Shown here piece after piece: positions 1-8,082 of a DNA stretch of 24,472 bases. The position numbers were made by a program, and so were the translations under genes. The stretch lies in the NCBI GenBank assembly GCA_934654605.1, contig CAKUGH010000020.1:1-24472 (forward strand), written 5' to 3'. The notes beneath the pieces were generated by a model. That model did no database searches, was not told the DNA's origin, and was given only the letters and a program-made list of their open reading frames with translations. Numbering within the stretch: position 1 is the stretch's first letter; each line of letters begins with the position of its first letter. The stretch comes from an uncultured Collinsella sp. (lineage in GTDB: Bacteria; Actinomycetota; Coriobacteriia; Coriobacteriales; Coriobacteriaceae).

Positions 1-990
1 GCCGATCGCAGCCAGGCCATCACCGGTGCCGACCTCGATCGCATGAGCGACGAGGAGCTCGACGCGCACATCGAGGACTACGGCGTGTACGCCCGTGTCC
101 AGCCCGAGCACAAGACCCGCATCGTAGAGGCTTGGAAGTCGCGCGACCAGATCGTGGCCATGACGGGCGACGGCGTCAACGACGCCCCGTCCATCAAGCG
201 CGCCGACATCGGCGTTGGCATGGGCATCACCGGTACCGACGTCACCAAGAACGTTGCCGACATGGTGCTTGCCGACGATAACTTCGCCACTATCATCGGT
301 GCCTGCGAAGAGGGCCGTCGCATCTACGACAACATCCGCAAGGTCATCCAGTTCCTGCTTTCGGCCAACCTTGCCGAGGTCTTCTCGGTGTTTATCGCCA
401 CGCTCATCGGCTTTACCATCTTCCAGCCGGTGCAGCTGCTGTGGGTGAACCTGGTCACCGACTGCTTCCCCGCGCTTGCGTTGGGTATGGAGGATGCCGA
501 GGGCGACATCATGAAGCGCAAGCCGCGCAACGCCAAGGACGGTGTCTTTGCCGGCAATATGGGCCTGGACTGCGTGGTCCAGGGCCTGATCATCACCGTG
601 CTGGTGCTGGCGAGCTTCTTTGTGGGCGTGTACTTTGACATGGGCTACATCCACATCGCCGATATGATCGCCGGCAATGCCGACGAGGAAGGCGTGATGA
701 TGGCGTTCATCACGCTCAACATGGTCGAGATCTTCCACTGCTTCAATATGCGCAGCCGTCGTGCGTCGCTGTTCACCATGAAGAAGCAGAACAAGTGGCT
801 GTGGGCTTCTGCTGCGCTGGCGCTGGTGCTGACGGTGATCGTAACCGTGCAGCCGACGCTTGCCGAGATGTTCTTTGGCCCCGTGACGCTCGAGCTTAAG
901 GGCGTTATCGCCGCGTTGGGCCTGGCCTTCCTGATCATTCCGCTGATGGAGATCTACAAGGCGATCATGCGCGCGGTCGAGAAAGAGTAG
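1..990 (+). CDS. P-type cation (calcium-type) ATPase, C-terminal part
   Basis: The reading frame is open from the first base, so the gene begins upstream; about 329 residues are present. Seen: the hinge motif TGDGVNDAP followed by IKRADIGVGMG (from about nt 160), the end of the cytosolic P domain, then GTDVTKNVADMVLADDNF and several hydrophobic segments. LLWVNLVTDCFPALALGMEDAE is a transmembrane-6-like region that in P2-type pumps carries ion-binding Asn and Asp residues (here NLVTD). The C-terminal membrane block ends with a short basic tail. Known of the family: P2 ATPases use ATP, via a phospho-aspartate, to export Ca2+ across the membrane. The phosphorylated Asp (DKTGT) lies outside the window. 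Calcium is the likely substrate, but other P2 cations cannot be excluded from this fragment. Confidence 0.9.
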   Translation, partial: ADRSQAITGADLDRMSDEELDAHIEDYGVYARVQPEHKTRIVEAWKSRDQIVAMTGDGVNDAPSIKRADIGVGMGITGTDVTKNVADMVLADDNFATIIGACEEGRRIYDNIRKVIQFLLSANLAEVFSVFIATLIGFTIFQPVQLLWVNLVTDCFPALALGMEDAEGDIMKRKPRNAKDGVFAGNMGLDCVVQGLIITVLVLASFFVGVYFDMGYIHIADMIAGNADEEGVMMAFITLNMVEIFHCFNMRSRRASLFTMKKQNKWLWASAALALVLTVIVTVQPTLAEMFFGPVTLELKGVIAALGLAFLIIPLMEIYKAIMRAVEKE

Positions 991-996
991 GTCGAA

Positions 997-1116
997 AGGC
1001 TATCCTTCCCACCGGCCCGACCGCCTGCGGGGTTTCTCCTTCGCTGGTCCTCGCGCTTCGCGCTGCGGGATCGCTCAGAAGAAACCCCTCCCGGCGGGCG
1101 GGCCTTCGGATAACCT
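997..1116. repeat. 120-bp imperfect foldback (inverted repeat) element
   Basis: The outer ends AGGCTATCC (997-1005) and GGATAACCT (1108-1116) are near-perfect inverted copies. Inside them the match resumes with GGGGTTTCT (1029-1037) against AGAAACCCC (1080-1088), plus GC-rich stretches between. The centre contains GCGC-TTC-GCGC. The arms could extrude as a cruciform or fold in RNA. It fills the gap between the ATPase and the terminator ahead of rsgA and carries no plausible gene. It resembles a REP or MITE-like intergenic repeat, but only one copy is visible here. Confidence 0.6.
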
Positions 1117-1146
1117 CTCGGGACCATAAGCTGAGGGAAAGTGTGT

Positions 1147-1182
1147 GAGTCGGTCGAGCATTTGCTCGACCGACTCTTTTTG
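1147..1182 (+). terminator. Rho-independent terminator, 14-bp perfect stem
   Basis: GAGTCGGTCGAGCA (1147-1160) is exactly complementary to TGCTCGACCGACTC (1163-1176) and is followed by a run of five T. It probably ends transcription from the ATPase side before rsgA. The inverted repeat overlaps an upstream GTG (1141) that is in frame with rsgA, which argues against using that GTG as the start. Confidence 0.85.
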
Positions 1183-1230
1183 TGGGTAAAATACCTGCTC
1201 AGTTGTGTGGTTGGGTGCTGGGAGGCGTTT

Positions 1231-2415
1231 GTGGCTAAGGCTAAGGCGAAGGCGAAGAAGAAGACGACGGGGGCGCGGGCTAAGCGTGATCGTCGTCGGA
1301 AGCTTGCGACCGAAGCCCCTGCATCTGCCGAGGAGTTGCTGGCGAGTGTGCCGGGGCTCGACGCGTTGCAGGATGTTCCGGCGTTTGATGACCTGCCGGT
1401 CGATGCGGCTCAGCAGGCTGCCTTCGATGACTTTTGCGCACATGCCGAGGAGCCCGAGCAGATGCAGCTCGGTGCCGTGGTGCGCCTGGACCGCGGGTTT
1501 CCGCTGGTGGCGACCGCCGATGATACCTTTCGTGCCGAGCACGCCGTGGGGTTTGCCAAGTCGCGTGGCGAGGATGAGGTTCTGCTGCCGGCCGTGGGCG
1601 ACCGCGTGGCGGTTCGCCGTGCTCCCGGGCACGACATGGGCGTGATCGAGTGCGTACTGCCGCGCCGTACGAGCTTTGAGCGTTGGCGTGGCCGTGCCCG
1701 CGGTGAGCGCCAGGTGCTCTGCTCCAACGTTGACAGCGTGCTGATCGTGCAGGCACTCGGTGCCGGCGAGGTGCTGCTCGACCGCGTGGCGCGCTCACTG
1801 GTGTTGGCGCTCGATTGCGATGCCGAGCCGGTGGTGGTGCTCACCAAGGCCGACCGCTGCGAGGCCGATGAGCTCGAGCGCGATCTGGACCGCGTGCGCC
1901 GTCTGGTGGGTCCGGACGTTCGCGTGGTCGTGACGTCTTCTGCCGAGGGTCTCGGCCTGGACGAGGTGCGCGCCTGCGTGCCCGCCGGGAGTTGTGCCAT
2001 GATCTTGGGCGAGTCGGGTGCCGGCAAGTCGACGCTGCTCAATGCGCTGCTGGGCCACGATGCGCTGGCCACCGGCGGTGTACGCGAGCGTGATGACCAG
2101 GGCCGCCACACCACGGTCGCGCGCGTGATGGTGGCGCTGCCGGGCGACGCCGGCGTAATCGCCGATGCCCCGGGCCTGCGCAGCCTGCCGCTCGTGGGTC
2201 ACGAGCGGGGTCTGGCGCGCGCCTTCCCCGAGATCGTCGAGGCGTCGCGTGCGTGCCGGTTTGGAGATTGCACGCACACCCACGAGCCGGGTTGCGCCGT
2301 TCGCGAGGCCGAGGACGCCGGACAGATCGACAGCCTGCGTCTGGAGACGTTCCAAAACCTGGCGTCATCCATGCGCGTGAGTGCTCAAATGCTCGACCCC
2401 GATGTTCATCTGTAA
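1231..2415 (+). CDS. rsgA: Ribosome small subunit-dependent GTPase RsgA
   Basis: A 394-residue circularly permuted GTPase. RsgA acts late in 30S subunit maturation. The motifs occur in the permuted order G4-G5-G1-G2-G3: LTKAD (about residue 204), SSAEGLG, P-loop GESGAGKST (from residue 260), GRHTT and DAPGLRS. They are followed by the zinc motif C-x4-C-x-H-x5-C in CRFGDCTHTHEPGC. The N-terminus is a lysine- and alanine-rich tail (AKAKAKAKKKTTGARAKRDRRRK), making the protein somewhat longer than typical 300-350-residue members. GTG at 1231 is chosen because GGGAGGCG lies about 6 nt upstream; the longer frame from 1141 would run through the terminator hairpin. It stands alone between two terminators, so it is probably monocistronic. 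Confidence 0.95.
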   Translation: MAKAKAKAKKKTTGARAKRDRRRKLATEAPASAEELLASVPGLDALQDVPAFDDLPVDAAQQAAFDDFCAHAEEPEQMQLGAVVRLDRGFPLVATADDTFRAEHAVGFAKSRGEDEVLLPAVGDRVAVRRAPGHDMGVIECVLPRRTSFERWRGRARGERQVLCSNVDSVLIVQALGAGEVLLDRVARSLVLALDCDAEPVVVLTKADRCEADELERDLDRVRRLVGPDVRVVVTSSAEGLGLDEVRACVPAGSCAMILGESGAGKSTLLNALLGHDALATGGVRERDDQGRHTTVARVMVALPGDAGVIADAPGLRSLPLVGHERGLARAFPEIVEASRACRFGDCTHTHEPGCAVREAEDAGQIDSLRLETFQNLASSMRVSAQMLDPDVHL

Positions 2416-2432
2416 TTGAATTTTCCTATGAC

Positions 2433-2468
2433 AGCCGTCTCCCAACTGTTCGGGAGACGGCTTTTTTG
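2433..2468 (+). terminator. Rho-independent terminator after rsgA
   Basis: GCCGTCTCCC and GGGAGACGGC form a 10-bp stem with a short loop, followed by six T. It lies 18 nt past the rsgA stop and separates rsgA from the pilus operon. Confidence 0.92.
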
Positions 2469-2505
2469 CTGCCGAAGTGCTCCGAAACATGCATTTTGCT
2501 GACGT

Positions 2506-2593
2506 GCTGACCGAAACCTTGCCACGAGCTTGACGGGCTGGTCAGCTTTTGGTCAGCGATTGGTTTGACACGCAAAACCAAGATCGCGATTGC
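2506..2593 (+). promoter_or_regulatory. Candidate pilus-operon promoter with GGTCAGC repeats
   Basis: TTGACA at 2565-2570 is a perfect -35. The best hexamer 17 bp downstream, GATTGC (2588-2593), is a poor -10, so the promoter may need an activator. Just upstream are GGTCAGC at 2540-2546 and 2551-2557 (11-bp spacing, one helical turn) and the inverted GCTGACC at 2506-2512. These could bind a regulator of the Tad operon; this is inference from pattern only. Confidence 0.4.
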
Positions 2594-2621
2594 GCCGCTT
2601 TGCGCCCTGGTCGCCCAGACA

Positions 2622-2654
2622 ATGGTGGTACGGGCATTTGCCCGGCACCGCCAT
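2622..2654 (+). promoter_or_regulatory. Leader hairpin in front of the cpaB ribosome-binding site
   Basis: ATGGTGGTACGGGC pairs with GCCCGGCACCGCCAT across an ATTT loop: 13 pairs counting one G-T, with one small internal mismatch or bulge. The stem ends at the base before GAGAGGAG, the ribosome-binding site for the GTG at 2668. It could protect the 5' end of the operon mRNA or modulate translation of the first gene. It has no T-run, so it is not a classical terminator. Confidence 0.5.
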
Positions 2655-2667
2655 GAGAGGAGCGGCC

Positions 2668-3327
2668 GTGAACAAGCGCAAACGCATCGCCATCAGTCTG
2701 GTCGCGGGCGTGCTTGCCGCGGCGCTCTGCATGGCCTACGGCTCGTCGATTCGCTCGCAAGCCGAGCAAGCCCAGGCCGAGACCTTGGCAAAATACGGCG
2801 GCGATCGTGTTGAGGTGTGCGTCGCGGCGCGCGATATCGATGCGGGTGAGACCCTCGACGAGACCAATGTCATAACCCAGGAATGGCTGACGAGCCTGTT
2901 GCCGCGTGATGCGGCAACCGAGCTGCGCCAGGTGCGCGGCGACGTGACGACCTCGCGCATTCCCAAGAACGCCGTGATTTGCAATGTCTACACCAAGGCC
3001 GAGAGTCACAAGCTCGAGGTGCCTAAGGGCAAGGTTGCCGTTTCGGTCGCGGTCGATGCCGAGCACTCGGTCGGCGGCGCCACGGGCGTGGGCAGCTACG
3101 TGGACGTGTACGTGCAAAAAGATGGCGTGACCGACCGGCTGTGCGGCGCGTACGTGATCGATACCAGCGAAGAGGCCGGCGCCACGCGCGAAGGCAAGAT
3201 CGAGTGGGTGACGCTGGCGGCAGATCCCGAAGATGTCAAGGAATTGCTGGGAGCCTCGGGAAAGGGAACGGTCAGCTTGACGATTCCCGCCACGGCGCGC
3301 GGCAAAAAGAGCGGAGGCGACGAGTGA
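2668..3327 (+). CDS. cpaB: Flp pilus assembly protein CpaB/RcpC, SAF domain
   Basis: First gene of the Tad locus, 219 residues. A short basic N-terminus (MNKRKR) is followed by one membrane segment (ISLVAGVLAAALCMAYG). Then comes a SAF-like region: VEVCVAARDIDAGETLDETNVITQEW, with the typical pattern of residues after 'A-G-x-x-l'. The remainder is extracytoplasmic and ends in RGKKSGGDE. CpaB/RcpC proteins are pilus assembly factors; in Gram-negatives they associate with the secretin, while monoderms keep the protein without a secretin, as here. GTG 2668 is chosen because GAGAGGAG lies just upstream; the frame is open further upstream but without a site. The stop overlaps the next start by one base (TGATG). 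Confidence 0.85.
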   Translation: MNKRKRIAISLVAGVLAAALCMAYGSSIRSQAEQAQAETLAKYGGDRVEVCVAARDIDAGETLDETNVITQEWLTSLLPRDAATELRQVRGDVTTSRIPKNAVICNVYTKAESHKLEVPKGKVAVSVAVDAEHSVGGATGVGSYVDVYVQKDGVTDRLCGAYVIDTSEEAGATREGKIEWVTLAADPEDVKELLGASGKGTVSLTIPATARGKKSGGDE

Positions 3328-4976
3328 TGAAGGCGATCTGGCTTGCATGCTGCGCGTGCGGTGATTACGGGCTGCTGCAGCAAGAAGTCGAGGGCCGCGA
3401 TGCGGGCGCGCAGGTGCTTCGCGTTGGCGACCTGGACGGGCTGGTATCCATGGCGCGGGCGTTTCCGTCGCGCCGCGGTGCCGCCATCATCGCGGCGTCT
3501 CTGTTCGATACCGAAGACGTGCGAAAGACCGTTGCGCGCCTGACGGCCGAGGGCCGCGTGAGCCGCGTCGTCGTGTTGATAGAGACACTCGACCCGTCGG
3601 ATATCGAAGGGCTGTTTCGCGCGGGAGCGACCGAGGTCATCGCTGCGCACGGTTTGTGCGGCAACGGGCGCGCGGGCGAGGGAGCGGTTGATTCCGATTG
3701 GCGCATGACGAGTGAGCCCGATGCTTTTGTTGATAGGGAACCCGGGGCGCCTCGCGCTACAAGAGGCCCGCGTGTTGATGAATATGGAAAAGCGGAAGCC
3801 GAGCATGGTCGGCGCCCCCGGGACCCCCTTGCATACGACCATGTCGGAGAGCCAGTGCCGTATGGCGATGACGTTCCGGCTGAAGATATGGGATACGTGC
3901 ACGGCGTGAATCTGGCCGATGAGCTCGACGAGGTTGAGGGTTTTGCCGATGCTGGCGAGGCGTGTGCCGCTGCGCCTTCGGCCTCGGCGCCGCAGTTCGA
4001 GCAGGCTGTCATGCCGGCTTGGGCTCAGAGCATGACCGCGGCGGGGGAGACGGGGATGTTGTCGCCCGCGCCCGCGTCGCCGGTTCCTGCGTCGTTAGCC
4101 CCCGCGCCAGCGGCGGATGCTTTGGCTCCATCCCATCGGGCGCCGGTCATCTGCGCCGTCTCGGGTTCGGGCGGTTGCGGCAAGTCGACGATCGTTGCCG
4201 CCATGGCGCATGCGGCGTCGCTGTTGGGCCTGCGTGCCGCCGTGCTCGACTTGGACCTCATGTTTGGAAACCTTTACGACTTGTTGGGTGTCGATGCCCC
4301 GCACGATATGGCGACGCTTATCGAGCCGTCGGCGGCGGGTGTGCTTGCCGAGTCGGATATCGTGGCCGCGTCGATGCGCGTGGCGCCGGGCGTCACGCTC
4401 TGGGGGCCTGTCGCGGCCCCCGAGCAGGCCGAACTCATGGCGCGCCCGGTGGAGCTGCTACTCGACGTTTTGCGCCGCGAATCCGACGTGGTCTTTGTCG
4501 ACACCTCGGTCTTTTGGGGCGATGCCGTGGCCGCCGCGGTGGCGGCGAGCGACCGTTGCCTGGTCGTAGGCGATGCGGCGGTATCGTCTGCGACATCCGC
4601 TTCGCGTGCCATTGAACTGGCGAGCCGTGTGGGCGTGCCACGCACGCGCATGAGCGCCGTGTTCAACCGGTTTGGTGCGCGCGGTGCCGACGAGGACGTT
4701 GCCATGCGTTTTGAGATCGCCTGCGCGCTGAGTTCCAAGATCCGCATTGCCGATGGCGGCCAGGACCTGGCCGCGCTCATGGCATTCGGCCGCGCCGACG
4801 AGGCGGTGGGCCAGACGAGCGCCTTCGCGACCAGCGTGCGCGAGGCCACGCGCGAGATGCTCGTGGAGCTGGGCTGCGCCGTCGGTCCCTGGAGCGACAT
4901 GGTCACCGACCGCGCGACGCGCACCGAGCGCCCGCGCATCCGTCTTCCCTGGTCGCGCGAGGGTGATCCACGATGA
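3327..4976 (+). CDS. tadZ: TadZ/CpaE-type pilus-localising ATPase
   Basis: 549 residues in three parts. Residues 1-120 are a divergent receiver-like domain (IIAASLFDTEDVRKTVARL...VVVLIETLDPSDIEGLFRAGATEVI). Residues 120-270 are a low-complexity acidic then Ala/Pro-rich linker. From about 270 comes a ParA/MinD-like ATPase domain (PVICAVSGSGGCGKST, AAVLDLDLMFGNLYDLLGV, DVVFVDTSVFWGD). TadZ/CpaE proteins place the Tad machine in the cell. The P-loop reads SGGCGKST (residues 281-288): the first lysine of the deviant Walker A (KGGxGKT/S) is serine, while the second lysine is kept. The start ATG overlaps the cpaB stop, and the end overlaps the tadA start by ATGA, so translation is coupled. Confidence 0.85.
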   Translation: MKAIWLACCACGDYGLLQQEVEGRDAGAQVLRVGDLDGLVSMARAFPSRRGAAIIAASLFDTEDVRKTVARLTAEGRVSRVVVLIETLDPSDIEGLFRAGATEVIAAHGLCGNGRAGEGAVDSDWRMTSEPDAFVDREPGAPRATRGPRVDEYGKAEAEHGRRPRDPLAYDHVGEPVPYGDDVPAEDMGYVHGVNLADELDEVEGFADAGEACAAAPSASAPQFEQAVMPAWAQSMTAAGETGMLSPAPASPVPASLAPAPAADALAPSHRAPVICAVSGSGGCGKSTIVAAMAHAASLLGLRAAVLDLDLMFGNLYDLLGVDAPHDMATLIEPSAAGVLAESDIVAASMRVAPGVTLWGPVAAPEQAELMARPVELLLDVLRRESDVVFVDTSVFWGDAVAAAVAASDRCLVVGDAAVSSATSASRAIELASRVGVPRTRMSAVFNRFGARGADEDVAMRFEIACALSSKIRIADGGQDLAALMAFGRADEAVGQTSAFATSVREATREMLVELGCAVGPWSDMVTDRATRTERPRIRLPWSREGDPR

Positions 4977-6301
4977 GCCTGCAAACAAGGATAAAGGCTG
5001 CCGGTGCGGCCGCCGCGGCTACCCCCGTCGATGCGGGGCGCCGCCGCGCCGTTAAGCGTCGCACTAAGCGCGCGGTGATGGACCGCATGGGCTACGACGA
5101 GGTGGCGCGCATCAGTGCCTACGTCGATCCGTCCCTTGCCCGCTCGGAGCTGCGCCCGGCGGTAGAAGCGGCGCTCAACGTGGAAGAGTCGACCGACTTG
5201 GCGGCGCCCGAACGCGAGACCATCGTCGACGAGATCTTAGATGACGTGGTGGGTCTAGGCCCGCTGCAGCCGCTCATCGAGGACGACACCGTTACCGAAA
5301 TCATGATCAACGGCTGCCGCTCGGCCTTCTTTGAGCGCGGCGGCGTTTTGTATCCCATCGAGCATGCGTTTGAGGACGACGAGCAGATCCGCGTGCTAAT
5401 CGACCGCATCATCTCGCCGCTCGGCCGTCGTATCGACGAGCGCAGCCCCATCGTCAACGCCCGCCTCAAGACGGGCTATCGCGTCAACGCGGTGATTCCG
5501 CCTGTGGCGATCGACGGGCCAATCCTGACCATCCGCAAGTTCTCCGACCGCATCTGTTCGCTGGACGAGCTCGTGGGGCTGGGGTCGCTGCCGCTTTGGT
5601 ATGCGCAGTTGCTGTCGTGCGCGGTGTCGTTGCGGCAGGATCTGGCGGTTGCGGGAGGCACGGGCTCGGGCAAGACCACGCTGCTCAACGCACTGTCGTG
5701 CGAGATTTCCACCGGCGAGCGCATCGTGACGATCGAGGATTCCGCCGAGCTCAAGTTTGCGCATCACCCGCACGTGGTTCGTCTGGAGGCGCGTGAGGCG
5801 TCAATCGAGGGCGAGGGTGCGGTGACGATTCGCGACCTGGTAACGAATGCCCTGCGCATGCGCCCCGACCGCATCGTCGTGGGCGAGGTGCGCGGCGCCG
5901 AGTGCTGCGACATGCTGCAGGCCATGAACACGGGTCACGACGGGTCGCTCACCACGCTCCATGCGGGCACCGAGCAGGAGACCGTGGTTCGTCTGACGCT
6001 GCTTGCGCGCTACGGCATCGATTTGCCGAGTGAGCTTATCGAAGAGCAGATCGCCATGGCGCTCGACGGCATTGTGATGTCCGAGCGCCATGCGGACGGT
6101 CGGCGTTTTGTGTCCTCATATTCGGGGGTTCACCGCGGTGCGTCGGGCGGTGTGGAGCTCGAGCGCTACGTGACTTTCGATGCCGCCGAACGCACCTGGA
6201 CGCTCGACCGCGAGCCGCCGTTTATTGCGGAGGGCTTGCGGTCGGGAACGCTCACGCAAGAGGAGGTGGACGAATGGAGATCGCTGTGCCCCTCGTCGTA
6301 G
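4973..6301 (+). CDS. cpaF: TadA/CpaF secretion ATPase of the Flp pilus
   Basis: 442 residues, a normal length. It is the motor ATPase that powers pilin extrusion at the inner face of the membrane. Seen: an N-terminal helical region, then [16 protein letters not shown] sequence ([13 protein letters not shown]), Walker [10 protein letters not shown] (from residue 228), Asp box [10 protein letters not shown], Walker [12 protein letters not shown] and the His box [14 protein letters not shown]. All are hallmarks of the GspE/PulE-like TadA group. Arg-rich residues 20-35 precede the first domain. ATG 4973 overlaps the tadZ stop (ATGA). The end overlaps the tadB start by 28 nt. Confidence 0.95.
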   Translation: MSLQTRIKAAGAAAAATPVDAGRRRAVKRRTKRAVMDRMGYDEVARISAYVDPSLARSELRPAVEAALNVEESTDLAAPERETIVDEILDDVVGLGPLQPLIEDDTVTEIMINGCRSAFFERGGVLYPIEHAFEDDEQIRVLIDRIISPLGRRIDERSPIVNARLKTGYRVNAVIPPVAIDGPILTIRKFSDRICSLDELVGLGSLPLWYAQLLSCAVSLRQDLAVAGGTGSGKTTLLNALSCEISTGERIVTIEDSAELKFAHHPHVVRLEAREASIEGEGAVTIRDLVTNALRMRPDRIVVGEVRGAECCDMLQAMNTGHDGSLTTLHAGTEQETVVRLTLLARYGIDLPSELIEEQIAMALDGIVMSERHADGRRFVSSYSGVHRGASGGVELERYVTFDAAERTWTLDREPPFIAEGLRSGTLTQEEVDEWRSLCPSS

Positions 6302-7200
6302 GGGGTCTGGCGGGGCTTTCGGTCGCGATGGCGTGCGGGGCAGAGCCTCGTGTGCCGCGGGTGCCGCCGGCGGAGCTGGCGCGCCAGACGCTCGAATCGA
6401 TGGCGGAGAAGCTGCCCCATGAGCTGGTGGAAAACGATCTGCTGGCAAAGATTGCCCGCTCGTGGGCATTGCTGAGCCCCGTAGATCGCCTTGGCCTCGC
6501 TATCGAGGATAACGCGGCTCGTCTGGCATTTCTGCTGTTGTCGAGCGGTATCTGCAGCGTTTTGCTGGCCGTTGCGTCGTTGTCGCCCATCGGCTTTGTC
6601 TTGGGACTGGTGGCGCCGTTTGGCGTGGGCGCCGCGCGTGACACCTTCGACCGCCGCCGCGAACAGCATGATGTTGAAGAGGCCATGCCCGAGGCATTCA
6701 CGGCGCTATCCATGTCACTTGCCTCGGGACACTCGCTGGCGCAGGGCATGCGCTTTGTGGGCGCCCATGCGCAAGAGCCGGTACATACCGAGTTTTTGCG
6801 GGTGGCGGCGGCAATCGATTGCGGCATCTCGGCGACCGACGCGCTCGATGACCTGCTCGTTCGCATCGATGCCCCCGGCCTTTCGCTCGTTACCTTGGCG
6901 CTCAAGGTATCGCAGCGTACCGGCGCTCCGCTTGCCGGTTTGCTATCAGAGGCGTCGAGCATGGTGGGGGAGCGCATTGAGCTCAAGCGCCGCCTGGACG
7001 TTAAGACGTCGCAGGCACGCATGTCAGCGCACATGGTCGCGGCGATGCCAGCGGGCATGTGCGCGGTGCTTGCCTTGCTTTCGGCCGACTTTCGCCGTGG
7101 CCTTGCGACGCCGGTCGGTGCGGGCGCCGTGGTGCTGGGCCTTGCCCTCAACGCTGTCGCCCTGGTGGTTATCCGGCGCATTATGCGGGTGGAGCTGTGA
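6274..7200 (+). CDS. tadB: TadB inner-membrane platform protein (type II secretion F-like)
   Basis: 308 residues with an N-terminal membrane segment, a paired hydrophobic stretch near residues 85-125 (AFLLLSSGICSVLLAV, GFVLGLVAPFGVG), a cytoplasmic T2SSF domain and C-terminal membrane segments. The T2SSF domain reads EEAMPEAFTALSMSLASGHSLAQGMRFVG...DLLVRIDAPGLSLVTLALKVSQRTGAPLAGLL. TadB and TadC form the membrane platform on which TadA works. The start lies inside the cpaF end, preceded by AGAGGAGG, a strong ribosome-binding site. The final bases GTGA are shared with tadC. Confidence 0.9.
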   Translation: MEIAVPLVVGGLAGLSVAMACGAEPRVPRVPPAELARQTLESMAEKLPHELVENDLLAKIARSWALLSPVDRLGLAIEDNAARLAFLLLSSGICSVLLAVASLSPIGFVLGLVAPFGVGAARDTFDRRREQHDVEEAMPEAFTALSMSLASGHSLAQGMRFVGAHAQEPVHTEFLRVAAAIDCGISATDALDDLLVRIDAPGLSLVTLALKVSQRTGAPLAGLLSEASSMVGERIELKRRLDVKTSQARMSAHMVAAMPAGMCAVLALLSADFRRGLATPVGAGAVVLGLALNAVALVVIRRIMRVEL

Positions 7201-7838
7201 GCGCCCTGGTTGGGGTTGCGGCTAGTCTATGCGCCCTGAGCGTGTTTGCCGCGACAGGTTTGGAACGTGCGGAGGCTCACAAAATCGCGGAGGCGTGTAA
7301 GCGCGAGACGGTATTGGTTGTTGCCGCGTGCCGCTCGGTGATCGATGCCCTGACTACGCGAGTGAAGGGCGCGATTGGGGCGGGCGGCCCGGCGCAGGTG
7401 TCGCTCGGCGAGGTGTCCGAGATGATCGACGTGGTGCGCCTGGGGCTTTCGGCCGGTCTTTCGTTTGATGCGGCGCTCGAGATTTTCTGCGCCAATCGTC
7501 GGTCGGTGCTGGCCATCCGTCTGGAGCGCGCCTGCATGGCGTGGCAGGTGGGCGTGGGGACGCGCGAAGCCGAGCTGTTGGCTGCCGCACGCGATCTGGA
7601 CGTGCGGGCGCTCGAGACCTTCGCCATTACGGTGGGGCAGGCGCTTGCCCTGGGCGCCCCGCTTGCCGAGACGCTGGCTGCCCAAAGTCGCGAGATTCGT
7701 GCGGCCCATCGCGCCGCAGTCGAGCGCGAGATCGAGCGCGCACCCGTCAAGTTGCTGGTTCCCACCGGCACGCTCATCTTGCCGGCGTTGCTTTTGTCCA
7801 TATTGGGCCCGCTGCTGGGAGCAGGCGGGATGATGTAG
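7197..7838 (+). CDS. tadC: TadC platform protein (type II secretion F-like)
   Basis: 213 residues. An N-terminal hydrophobic segment (ALVGVAASLCALSVFAATG) is followed by a T2SSF-like domain (SEMIDVVRLGLSAGLSFDAALEIFCAN ... ITVGQALALGAPLAETLAAQSREIRAAHRAAVEREIERAPVKLLVPTGTLILPALLLSILGPLL) with the conserved 'E..a.k.P.kl..P...lilPa.ll' end of TadC proteins. It is shorter than many TadC proteins because the N-terminal region is reduced. GTG 7197 is chosen because it makes a GTGA overlap with the tadB stop; the frame is open upstream but inside tadB. It pairs with TadB in the membrane. Confidence 0.88.
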   Translation: MSALVGVAASLCALSVFAATGLERAEAHKIAEACKRETVLVVAACRSVIDALTTRVKGAIGAGGPAQVSLGEVSEMIDVVRLGLSAGLSFDAALEIFCANRRSVLAIRLERACMAWQVGVGTREAELLAAARDLDVRALETFAITVGQALALGAPLAETLAAQSREIRAAHRAAVEREIERAPVKLLVPTGTLILPALLLSILGPLLGAGGMM

Positions 7839-7848
7839 GGAGGAATAA

Positions 7849-8082
7849 ATGAACACGATGACCGACATTGCGGGCAAGGCTTGGAGTTGGGCTTTTTGCC
7901 AGGCAATCCGCGCTCGCCAGCGCGCCAAGGCGCTGCTGCAGGAGGAGAGCGCGCAGGGCACTACCGAATACGCCATCTTGGTCGGCGTGCTCGTGGTGAT
8001 CGCGATTATCGCCATCGTTGCGTTTAAGAGCAAAGTCGAAGAGCTATGGAACGCGATCAAAGACGGCATCAACAGTCTGTAG
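7849..8082 (+). CDS. flp: Flp-type (type IVb) pilin, main subunit candidate
   Basis: 77 residues. A basic leader (RARQRAKALLQEESA) precedes QGTTEYAILVGVLVVIAIIAIVAF, a single hydrophobic helix with the Glu-Tyr pair at +5/+6 relative to the presumed cleavage after Ala. The rest is short (KSKVEELWNAIKDGINSL). This is the Flp pilin signature, with Ala in place of the usual Gly at -1. GGGAGGAAT lies 6 nt upstream of the ATG, the best ribosome-binding site in the operon, as expected for a major subunit. No TadV/CpaA prepilin peptidase is encoded in the window, so it must be elsewhere. Confidence 0.92.
   Translation: MNTMTDIAGKAWSWAFCQAIRARQRAKALLQEESAQGTTEYAILVGVLVVIAIIAIVAFKSKVEELWNAIKDGINSL

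Noticed and set aside
1141..1230. Upstream GTG start for rsgA
   Set aside because: It would translate through a perfect terminator hairpin; the GTG at 1231 has a proper ribosome-binding site.
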